The notes beneath the pieces are model-generated. The model was not told the origin of the DNA and made no database searches. It saw only the letters and a program-made list of their open reading frames with translations. Shown here in pieces: positions 5,751-10,705 of a stretch of 10,705 nucleotides of DNA. Location: contig JBIILZ010000123.1 of the NCBI GenBank assembly GCA_044338255.1, forward strand, positions 1 through 10,705, read 5' to 3'. Origin of the DNA: CAIUVD01 sp044338255 (GTDB lineage: Bacteria > Planctomycetota > UBA11346). Position 1 is the first letter of the stretch. The number at the start of each line of letters is the position of its first letter. The position numbers and the translations under genes were made by a program.

Positions 5751-7186
5751 TGCGGACCTGTGGCCAAGTGCGGACCTGTGGCCAAGTGCGGACCTGTGGC
5801 CAAGTGCGGACCTGTGGCGACGTGCAGACCTCTGGCCAAGTGCGGACCTCTGGCGACGTGCAGCGCCGCTGGCGCCAACGCAGCTTGCTGTTCAGTCTCG
5901 CGGCGCTGGCGGCGTGGCCCCTGCTGCTGGCCTATGTCGGGCTGCGTGCGCTTGGTCGCCGGCCATTGGTCGGCGTGGCGGCCAAGCTCAGCGGCACTCC
6001 TCCTCTACCGGTACCCCGCGGCGCGGTGCTCGTCCATGGCGTGAGCCTCGGCGAGACCGCGCTGATGCGCCCGCTGGTACCGCAGCTCACCGCCCTCGGT
6101 GCGCAGTGTCTGCTGACCACCACCACCGAGACCGGCTGGCAGGGATTGGAAAAACATTTTCCGACCCTGCCCCGGGCGTACCTGCCCTTTGATCTGCCCT
6201 GGGCGGTCGAGCGGTTCCTCTCCTGCACGCAACCGGCGGCGGTGATCCTGCTCGAGGCCGAATTCTGGCCGCTGTGGCTGTGTGCCTGTTTTCGCCGGGG
6301 AATTCCGGTGATCGTGATCAATGCCCGGGTCAGCCCACGTTCGTACCGACGGTTTCTCCAGGTCCGTCCGCTGATCGCGCCCTTGCTGCGCACGTACGCC
6401 GCCGCCACCGCGCAGAACGGCCTCTATGCCGCCCGCCTGCGGCGGCTGGGATGCACCGTGGCCGTGCCCTGCGGCTCGCTCAAGGCCGACCAGGTACGCT
6501 TAGCGGACGCGGCCCAGATCGATGCCGAAGCCACACGCAGCGGACTGGTCGCAGGGCGCCCGGCACTGCTCGTGGCTTCGACCAGCGCCGGTGAAGAAGC
6601 CCTCATCCTCCGCGCTTGGCTGACGCAGCCCCGCCCCGACTGGCAGATCATCCTCTGCCCGCGCCATCCCGAACGCGGCGCGGAACTGGTCGACCTCTGC
6701 CGCAGCTTGGGTCTGGAAGCCGTACGCAGCGCCGGCGGTGAGCGCCTGCCCGCCGGTCCAGCGGTGTTGATCGTCGACGAGATCGGTCGCCTGGGAGCGC
6801 TGTACGGCTGGTGCGCACGCAGCCAGGGCCTGGCCATCGTCGGTGGCAGCCTGGGCTCGGGCCGCGGTGGACAGAACATGTTCGAAGCCGCCGCCGCCGC
6901 CTGCGCCACCGTCGTCGGCTGGGACACCCGCAGCCAACCCGACTCGATGTCCCTCCTACGCGCCTGCGCCGGCGTCGTCGAGCTGCAACCAGTGAGCGTC
7001 AGCGCCGATTTGCAGGCCCTGGCCGATGATTCCCAGCGCCGCCTGGCCTTGGGTGCCGCCGGTCACCGCGCCTGGCGCGCCGGCCAGGGTGCGACCGCTC
7101 GGCATATGGCCGCCATCGCCCCAATTCTCCGCGCTTCCCTTCAATTTGTTCCCGCCAGCCTGCGGCGCCATGAATCTTCCACTTGA
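5750..7186 (+). CDS. waaA: 3-deoxy-D-manno-octulosonic acid (Kdo) transferase
   Basis: A GT-B glycosyltransferase (GT30) that adds Kdo from CMP-Kdo to lipid A precursor at the inner membrane, in LPS synthesis. From the ATG at 5750 it is 478 residues; about 37 are the translated 18-bp array, then comes a membrane anchor (SLLFSLAALAAWPLLLAYVG, 45-64). Motifs in order: HGVSLGE (96-102, with catalytic glutamate E102), TTTTETGWQ, EAEFWPLW (169-176), INARVSPRS, GSLKAD, ASTSAGEE (276-283), CPRHPER, VDEIGRLGALYG and VGGSLGSGRGGQN (364-376). Relatives usually have STHxGEE and GGHN, so two conserved histidines are Ser and Gln here, and the basic WGER-type segment after the anchor is not evident. Start choice is open: every repeat offers an in-frame GTG, the last at 5858. 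The gene is coupled to coaC by TGATG. Confidence 0.92.
   Translation: MRTCGQVRTCGQVRTCGQVRTCGDVQTSGQVRTSGDVQRRWRQRSLLFSLAALAAWPLLLAYVGLRALGRRPLVGVAAKLSGTPPLPVPRGAVLVHGVSLGETALMRPLVPQLTALGAQCLLTTTTETGWQGLEKHFPTLPRAYLPFDLPWAVERFLSCTQPAAVILLEAEFWPLWLCACFRRGIPVIVINARVSPRSYRRFLQVRPLIAPLLRTYAAATAQNGLYAARLRRLGCTVAVPCGSLKADQVRLADAAQIDAEATRSGLVAGRPALLVASTSAGEEALILRAWLTQPRPDWQIILCPRHPERGAELVDLCRSLGLEAVRSAGGERLPAGPAVLIVDEIGRLGALYGWCARSQGLAIVGGSLGSGRGGQNMFEAAAAACATVVGWDTRSQPDSMSLLRACAGVVELQPVSVSADLQALADDSQRRLALGAAGHRAWRAGQGATARHMAAIAPILRASLQFVPASLRRHESST
5751..5858 (+). repeat. 18-bp tandem repeat, six copies, at the coaC/waaA junction
   Basis: Units begin at 5751, 5769, 5787, 5805, 5823 and 5841. The first three are identical (TGCGGACCTGTGGCCAAG); later ones differ at a few positions (CGACG for CCAAG, GCAG for GCGG, CTC for CTG). 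A seventh degenerate unit may start at 5859. The array starts within the waaA ATG codon overlapped by the coaC stop and keeps the waaA frame open, encoding VRTCGQ-type hexapeptides with an in-frame GTG in each. Confidence 0.95.
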
Positions 7187-7484
7187 TACCACGTTGTGCC
7201 TGATTGCCGCGATCCCTGCCGGTATCTGCCTGGCCCAGGGCAAGGATGGCGCGACCAAGGCCTGGTGCGGGGCCCTGCTCGCCGCCACGCTCATCGTCGG
7301 GCTGCGTCATTACGTCGGCTTCATCGATCAATACCTCAACGGCAATGCCCTCAAGGCCCTCAGCGTCAGCTCGGGAATCCTCGCCATCATCGCCGCCGTG
7401 CGCTCGCAGCACGCGATCTTCGGCACCTTAATGGTCACCGGCGGCGTGCTGCTGGCCCTGCTCAGCCTGGGCATCGTCGGCTGA
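7170..7484 (+). CDS. Small three-helix membrane protein of unknown function
   Basis: 104 residues starting MNLPLDTTLCLIAAIPAGIC. There are three to four hydrophobic segments: residues 7-19 (short), about 31-45 (WCGALLAATLIVGLR), 60-77 (NALKALSVSSGILAIIAAV) and 84-104 (FGTLMVTGGVLLALLSLGIVG). It looks like a small inner-membrane protein. I recognise no family. The ATG at 7170 overlaps the last 17 nt of waaA in another frame, so translation is probably coupled and the gene would be the last of the operon. The frame is open upstream to 7026, but that part is inside waaA and reads as a shadow. Function might relate to the envelope because of its position, but that is guesswork. Confidence 0.65.
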   Translation: MNLPLDTTLCLIAAIPAGICLAQGKDGATKAWCGALLAATLIVGLRHYVGFIDQYLNGNALKALSVSSGILAIIAAVRSQHAIFGTLMVTGGVLLALLSLGIVG

Positions 7485-7490
7485 GCCATG

Positions 7491-7554
7491 GGCTCTTTCA
7501 CGACTAGGCTCTTTCACGACTAGGCTCTTTCACGACTAGGCTCTTTCACGACTA
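7491..7554 (+). repeat. 16-bp tandem repeat, four perfect copies, upstream of metK
   Basis: Four identical units of GGCTCTTTCACGACTA at 7491-7506, 7507-7522, 7523-7538 and 7539-7554. Each junction with the next G creates TAG (7505, 7521, 7537, 7553). Because 16 is not a multiple of three, the four TAGs cover all three plus frames. The array starts 6 bp after the stop of the small membrane gene. Confidence 0.97.
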
Positions 7555-7590
7555 GCCTTTGACCCGTCGGCGCTCTGCATAGGCTGCTTC

Positions 7591-7626
7591 ATCAATCCAT
7601 CATGATTGGGCGATATAAGCCCAGTC
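7591..7626 (+). promoter_or_regulatory. Mutually exclusive hairpins in the metK leader
   Basis: GATTGGGC (7604-7611) pairs with GCCCAGTC (7619-7626) around GATATAA, seven Watson-Crick pairs and one G-T. The same GATTG (7604-7608) can instead pair with CAATC (7593-7597). The structure ends about 18 nt before the Shine-Dalgarno sequence. It does not match a SAM riboswitch class I know. A TTGACC at 7559-7564 could be a -35 element, but no good -10 is correctly spaced. Confidence 0.35.
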
Positions 7627-7643
7627 CACCATCGTCCAACCGC

Positions 7644-7648
7644 AAGGA
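7644..7648 (+). promoter_or_regulatory. Shine-Dalgarno that sets the metK start
   Basis: AAGGA lies 7 nt before the ATG at 7656, whose product begins MARSLFTSESVSKGHPDK, exactly where the MetK family begins. An in-frame ATG at 7602 lacks such a site and falls within the leader hairpin region, so it is not used as the start. Confidence 0.85.
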
Positions 7649-7655
7649 CCTCGCC

Positions 7656-8906
7656 ATGGCCCGTTCGCTGTTCACCTCCGAATCCGTGTCCAAAGGACAC
7701 CCTGACAAGGTCGCCGACCAGATTTCGGACGCGATCCTCGACGCCCTGCTGGCCCAGGATCCCAAAAGCCGCGTCGCCTGCGAGACCCTGGTTACCACCG
7801 GCCAGGTCGTAGTTGCCGGTGAGATCACCACCCGCGGCTTCGTCGACGCCAACGAGATCGCACGCAAGACCATCCGCGAGATCGGCTACACCGAGGCCGG
7901 CATCGGCTTCGACGCTGACTCCTGCGGCGTGCTCATCGCCATCCACAAGCAGTCGCCTGACATCGCCATGGGTGTCGACGAGAGCAAAGGCCACGAACAA
8001 GGCGCTGGCGACCAGGGCCTGATGTTCGGCTTCGCCGTCAACGAGACCGAAGAACTGATGCCGCTGCCGATTTTCTTGTCGCATCGCCTGGTCGAAGAGC
8101 AGGCCCGCCTGCTCGCGACCAAGAAGCTCAAGTACCTGCGACCGGACGCCAAGAGCCAGGTCACCGTCGAGTACGAAGACGACAAGCCGGTGCGCATCCA
8201 CACCGTCGTGCTCTCGACGCAGCACACCCCAGAGGTGTCGCTGGCCACCATCCGCAAGGATTTCATCAAGATCTGCACGGCGGTGATCAACCAGCACTCG
8301 CCGACGGTCAAGGTCGACAAGCACACCATCTTCCACATCAATCCCACCGGTCGTTTCGAAGTCGGTGGCCCGCATGGCGACACCGGCCTCACCGGCCGTA
8401 AGATCATCGTCGACACCTACGGCGGCATGGGTCGTCACGGCGGCGGCGCGTTCTCGGGCAAAGACCCCTCGAAGGTCGACCGCTCGGCAGCCTACGCTGC
8501 TCGTTGGGTAGCCAAGAACCTCGTCGCGGCGAAGCTCGCCAACCGCGCCGAAGTCCAGGTCGCCTACGCCATCGGCGTCGCCAAGCCGGTGTCGATCAAG
8601 GTCGACTCGTTCGGCACCGGCACGGTCAGCGACGCGACCCTGACCGCCGCCGTCGAAGCGGTCTTCGACCTCCGCCCCAAGGCCATCATCCAGGCACTCG
8701 ATCTGCTCAAGCCGATCTATCGCCAGACTGCCTTCCACGGCCACTTTGGCCGCAAGGAATTCACCTGGGAAAAGACCGACAAGGTCGGCGCCCTGCTGAC
8801 CGCGGTGAAGAAGCTCGGCCACTCGGCCAAGAGCGAGGCGAAAGTCGAGAAGCCAGCCAAAGTGAAGGCCAAAGCCGCAAAAGCCGCAAAAGCCGCGAAA
8901 GCCTAA
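7656..8906 (+). CDS. metK: S-adenosylmethionine synthetase
   Basis: A cytoplasmic enzyme making S-adenosylmethionine from methionine and ATP, as a tetramer with Mg2+ and K+. 416 residues. Family signatures are intact: SVSKGHPDKVADQISDA (H15, D17, K18 at the ATP site), GAGDQGLMFGFA (116-127, GAGDQG signature), FHINPTGRFEVGGPHGDTGL, DTYGGMGRHGGGAFSGKDPS (253-272, phosphate loop signature) and KVDRSAAYAARW. The catalytic part ends at about EFTWEKTDKVGALL, matching the usual 380-390 residue length. The extra 30 residues are a Lys/Ala tail (AKSEAKVEKPAKVKAKAAKA and more) encoded partly by a 9-bp repeat. The start is fixed by AAGGA. The gene is monocistronic, with a leader containing alternative hairpins and a strong terminator 19 bp past the stop. 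Confidence 0.97.
   Translation: MARSLFTSESVSKGHPDKVADQISDAILDALLAQDPKSRVACETLVTTGQVVVAGEITTRGFVDANEIARKTIREIGYTEAGIGFDADSCGVLIAIHKQSPDIAMGVDESKGHEQGAGDQGLMFGFAVNETEELMPLPIFLSHRLVEEQARLLATKKLKYLRPDAKSQVTVEYEDDKPVRIHTVVLSTQHTPEVSLATIRKDFIKICTAVINQHSPTVKVDKHTIFHINPTGRFEVGGPHGDTGLTGRKIIVDTYGGMGRHGGGAFSGKDPSKVDRSAAYAARWVAKNLVAAKLANRAEVQVAYAIGVAKPVSIKVDSFGTGTVSDATLTAAVEAVFDLRPKAIIQALDLLKPIYRQTAFHGHFGRKEFTWEKTDKVGALLTAVKKLGHSAKSEAKVEKPAKVKAKAAKAAKAAKA
8871..8903 (+). repeat. 9-bp repeat encoding the Lys/Ala tail of MetK
   Basis: AAAGCCGCA at 8871-8879 and 8880-8888, AAAGCCGCG at 8889-8897 and a final AAAGCC at 8898-8903 directly before the TAA. Each unit encodes Lys-Ala-Ala, giving KAAKAAKAAKA. Confidence 0.9.
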
Positions 8907-8924
8907 GCGCTCGCCGCTGACGTG

Positions 8925-8966
8925 AAAAAGCCCCCAGGCCCATGGCCTGGGGGCTTTTTTGTTTTT
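8925..8966 (+). terminator. Strong intrinsic terminator after metK
   Basis: An 11-bp perfect stem GCCCCCAGGCC (8930-8940) / GGCCTGGGGGC (8944-8954) with a CAT loop, followed by T6-G-T5 (8955-8966) and preceded by A5 (8925-8929). It ends metK transcription and, being nearly symmetrical, could also work for minus-strand transcripts. Confidence 0.95.
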
Positions 8967-9050
8967 CTGGGAGCGCCGTAAAGCCAATCCTCCATTTACG
9001 ACTTGGTCGAGAATGAAAACGGCCAGATTCCAATCTGTAGAGGTTTCCCC

Positions 9051-9179
9051 ATGGATATTCAAACCATCAGCGCACTCAAAGCCACCATGCTGCGCCGCCT
9101 GCGGGAAAATCACCGGCCAGTGCTCGTCGTGAGCTGTTCGAGGCTGAGGACGAGATCGACCGCCAGCGCGGCGAAATGA
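9051..9179 (+). CDS. Possible 42-residue small ORF upstream of the kinase
   Basis: ATG at 9051 preceded by AGAGG (9039-9043) at 7 nt gives MDIQTISALKATMLRRLREN, then HRPVLVVSC and an Arg/Ser/Thr-rich end that looks out of frame. The real homology from 9125 onward is in another frame (see the helicase-tail entry). So either a frameshift joins the two into one former gene, or the small ORF is an unrelated leader. I recognise no family. Confidence 0.3.
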   Translation: MDIQTISALKATMLRRLRENHRPVLVVSCSRLRTRSTASAAK

Positions 9180-9256
9180 TCGCTGGGGTTGAGGACCGCT
9201 TAAGGCAGACCAGTCGCAGGCAGTCGGCCTTTATCGTGCGTTGGCAGGTCCCATGA
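9104..9256 (+). pseudogene. Fragment resembling a helicase C-terminal tail
   Basis: From 9125 the plus frame reads RRELFEAEDEIDRQRGEMIA, then GVEDRLRQT, and closes with SAFIVRWQVP and a stop at 9254-9256. This resembles the last 45 or so residues of SNF2/DEAD-type helicases, which close with a pattern like RRELFxAxDEIDxxRDxLIxxIExxLxQ...LFTIRW. Nothing upstream in this frame is helicase-like and no start codon is visible, so only a scrap remains. The TGA overlaps the kinase ATG at 9253 (ATGA). The match is from memory of the family and not from a search. Confidence 0.45.
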
Positions 9257-9789
9257 TCGTCAACGCCATGACTCGACCGCGTGCCCTGATCATCGCCGGC
9301 CCTAATGGGGCCGGGAAAACCACCTTTGCCAAACAGTTTCTGCCGCATGAAGGCAACTGCCTGACCTTCATCAACGCCGATCTGATCGCGGCAGGATTAT
9401 CCCCATTCGCCCCGGAGTTGGCAGCAGTGCATGCGGCAAAGTTGATGGCCCAGGCCATCGACGACGCCGTCGCCGCCCGTATCGACTTCGCTGTCGAAAC
9501 CACCCTGTCCGGTCGTAGCTACATCGGCTTGATCCGCGCCTGGAAGGCGGCGGGCTATCAGGTGGGATTGGTCTTCCTGCGCCTGCCCAGTGCTGATCTG
9601 GCGGTAGATCGTGTCAGCCTGCGTGTCCGGCAAGGTGGCCACGACATTCCTGAGCCCGTCATCCGTCGCCGTTTTAGCCAAGGATGGGCAAACTTTATCG
9701 ACGTGTATCAACCGTTAGCTGATGGCTGGCGCCTCTACGATGCCAGCGAAACACCGCCCAGACTCATCGAATCCGGAGGTATCCAATGA
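9253..9789 (+). CDS. Zeta-toxin-family P-loop kinase
   Basis: 178 residues from the ATG at 9253; an alternative is the ATG at 9268 (MTRPRALIIAGPNGAGKTTF). Walker A is GPNGAGKTT (16-24). Then come FINADLIAAGLSPFAPE (the substrate-side NAD motif), FAVETTLSGRSY, GLVFLRLPSADLAVDRVSLR, RQGGHDIPEPVIRRRF and a C-terminal YDASETPPRLIESGG. This is the full pattern of the short (about 180-200 residue) zeta-like kinases, relatives of the zeta toxins that phosphorylate UDP-N-acetylglucosamine; substrate and toxicity of the short family are largely unproven. The start at 9253 is favoured because its ATGA overlaps the upstream stop, though the Shine-Dalgarno is poor. The stop overlaps the next start by 4 bp. 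Confidence 0.88.
   Translation: MIVNAMTRPRALIIAGPNGAGKTTFAKQFLPHEGNCLTFINADLIAAGLSPFAPELAAVHAAKLMAQAIDDAVAARIDFAVETTLSGRSYIGLIRAWKAAGYQVGLVFLRLPSADLAVDRVSLRVRQGGHDIPEPVIRRRFSQGWANFIDVYQPLADGWRLYDASETPPRLIESGGIQ
9775..9780 (+). promoter_or_regulatory. Strong Shine-Dalgarno for the small partner gene
   Basis: GGAGGT, 5 nt before the ATG at 9786 and inside the end of the kinase gene. It is clearly stronger than anything in front of the kinase itself, so the downstream protein would be made in excess, as expected for a neutralising partner. Confidence 0.85.
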
Positions 9790-9986
9790 CCAATGCAGCG
9801 ACCAACGACACGCTTGGCCTACGTGGCGCAGATGCGGCCATGCTGCGCGTTGCCGACGATGTGCGTCGGATTGCCGCGCAAACGGGAACTCCACTGGCAG
9901 TATGGAAGGATGGTCACGTCGTCAGGATTCCGGTCACTGACGCGGCTGCCGCCGTAACGCCCCAGCAATCCCCAGTACGTCCTTGA
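9786..9986 (+). CDS. Small protein paired with the zeta-like kinase (putative antitoxin)
   Basis: 66 residues. An acidic and basic helix (ADAAMLRVADDVRRIAAQTG, about 15-34) leads into TGTPLAVWKDGHVVRIPVTD (33-52), a strand-turn-strand often seen in small proteins encoded just downstream of short zeta-like kinases. The C-terminus is Pro/Gln rich and probably disordered. The start overlaps the kinase stop by 4 bp (ATGA) and has a strong GGAGGT Shine-Dalgarno. An antitoxin role is inferred from size, order and coupling and has not been shown. Its last 53 bp overlap the convergent open frame of the decayed transposase. It does not look like the epsilon antitoxin that partners classical zeta toxins. 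Confidence 0.75.
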   Translation: MTNAATNDTLGLRGADAAMLRVADDVRRIAAQTGTPLAVWKDGHVVRIPVTDAAAAVTPQQSPVRP

Positions 9987-10638
9987 GCATCTTATATAAA
10001 GTAAGACCTTGGCAGACCGTGCGCGTGGCTGACGATAACGATCCTGGGACAACCAGAACACGGTATTCATCAAGTGTAACGGCAGCATTGCTGAATCCGC
10101 CGGTTACCGGATCCACTGGGTGACAGGCAGACAATGGCGTGAGACATGCGCCCAAGCGACAATCGTCCTCATGGAAGAAACTTGCTGCGCGTCCGCTACC
10201 AACCGCGCAAAGTCGGTGGGCGATGCTGGTGAAGAGCGCATCTGCAGGATCCGTGACCATCCGGGCACGCATCGGGTTGCGATCCACGTATGCCATCCAA
10301 CCAAACACCGCGCCGTTGTCCAACAAAGGGACACTGAGAAAGCGGGATTCCCAGAAACGACCGCTTACACCATCCACGGCGTTTGAACGACGGGCCAGCC
10401 GCTGTTTAAACAACTTCATGAACCACGTGAGTGACGATAGACGGGCACGGTGCTCTGCTACCCATGGCTCGCTGTCCGCGTGGCGTTCGACAACGAACCG
10501 GGATCTGCAACAAACCGCGTCGGGCAACTTGCTGCGTCGATCACCGCGCCGCCAGGTCGGGACGTGGGCGCAGCACCAGATGGTGTGCAGTCTCAAAACT
10601 CTGACCGCTTCCAGTCTCAAAACTCTGGCCGGGTCCAA
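9934..10638 (-). pseudogene. Decayed HUH/Y1 (IS200-like, REP-associated) transposase
   Basis: The open minus frame from 10638 encodes a recognisable transposase core: RARLSSLTWFMKLFKQRLAR, then GRFWESRFLSVPLLD (93-107) and MAYVDRNPMRARMV, whose YxxxNPxRA carries the catalytic tyrosine, then ALFTSIAHRL and LDEYRVLV. The N-terminal HUH region is not in this frame. It appears one frame over at 10588-10544 as AHHLVLRPRPDLAAR, followed by TGA (10543-10541) where the family has tryptophan, then STQQVARRGLLQIPVR. So at least a nonsense change and a frameshift break the gene, and its start is replaced by a 24-bp duplication. The C-terminal end runs 53 bp into the convergent small gene. It is presumably non-functional. 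Confidence 0.72.
10588..10635. repeat. 24-bp direct repeat at the transposase 5' side
   Basis: Two copies, 10588-10611 and 10612-10635, both beginning CAGTCTCAAAACTCTG; the second halves diverge slightly (ACCGCTTC against GCCGGGTC). The array lies where the transposase N-terminus should be, so it marks the point at which the transposase sequence breaks off. Confidence 0.85.
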
Positions 10639-10700
10639 AGTGACCGGCCCTGATGGGTCTCCTGCCGGTCACCTGAGGATCCTCCCCCGCGAGGAGACCC
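10627..10700. repeat. Overlapping inverted repeats upstream of the transposase remnant
   Basis: GGCCGG (10627-10632) pairs with CCGGCC (10644-10649); TGACCGGC (10641-10648) pairs with GCCGGTCA (10664-10671); GGGTCTCCT (10655-10663) pairs with AGGAGACCC (10692-10700); GAGGATCCTC (10675-10684) is a perfect palindrome. The second and third pairs interleave, so both can form at once only as a pseudoknot. REP-like sites of a HUH transposase or the end of another mobile element are possible readings. Confidence 0.65.
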
Positions 10701-10705
10701 GAAGT

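Noticed and set aside
5270..5878. Minus-strand frame with GPHLAT repeats
   Set aside because: A by-product of the 18-bp array being open in several frames, antisense to coaC.
7488..7523. 11-residue leader peptide MGSFTTRLFHD across the 16-bp repeats
   Set aside because: No ribosome-binding site and no meaningful codon run; explained by the array itself.
7555..7655. SAM riboswitch upstream of metK
   Set aside because: The conserved cores of known SAM-binding classes are not visible; only two short competing hairpins are seen.
10120..10386. Plus-strand open frames opposite the transposase remnant
   Set aside because: They are antisense shadows; the minus strand carries clear transposase motifs.

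Overview
The window looks like chromosome from a high-GC Gram-negative bacterium. The LPS gene waaA and an outer-membrane barrel protein show the Gram-negative envelope. An N-terminal zinc ribbon (CxxC-16-CPxC) followed by a linker, one membrane helix and a coiled coil is an architecture common in Planctomycetota, so that phylum is my best guess, held weakly. No rRNA, tRNA or CRISPR array was seen.

Layout. 1-590: an AT-richer stretch without a convincing gene, although one frame stays open from the window edge. 588-618: a terminator for a minus-strand outer-membrane protein gene (709-1368). 1369-1581: a gap with a 9-bp tandem repeat and a nested inverted repeat. 1582-2523 (minus): a protein with peptidase-MA-like C-terminal features but no HExxH. 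A 52-bp divergent gap holding two small palindromes separates it from a plus-strand gene run: a single-pass membrane protein (2576-3364), a YedJ-type HD phosphohydrolase (3375-4043), a zinc-ribbon/coiled-coil membrane gene that appears frameshifted (4116-5223), stand-alone coaC (5220-5750), waaA (5750-7186) and a small membrane protein (7170-7484). Genes from 4648 to 7484 overlap end to end (ATGA, TGATG, 17 bp), as in a translationally coupled operon. metK (7656-8906) follows with its own leader and a strong terminator.

8967-10705 is an accessory island: a helicase-like C-terminal scrap, a zeta-type P-loop kinase with a small downstream partner (a candidate toxin-antitoxin-like pair), and a decayed HUH/Y1 transposase on the opposite strand whose upstream side carries direct repeats and overlapping inverted repeats.

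The most unusual theme is that several gene junctions carry short tandem arrays with unrelated units: 9 bp before the outer-membrane gene, 21 bp at the end of the coiled-coil gene just before coaC, 18 bp starting at the waaA start codon, 16 bp before metK, and a 9-bp Lys/Ala-coding array at the metK end. Arrays inside reading frames have units divisible by three. The one in non-coding DNA has a 16-bp unit that places TAG in all three forward frames.
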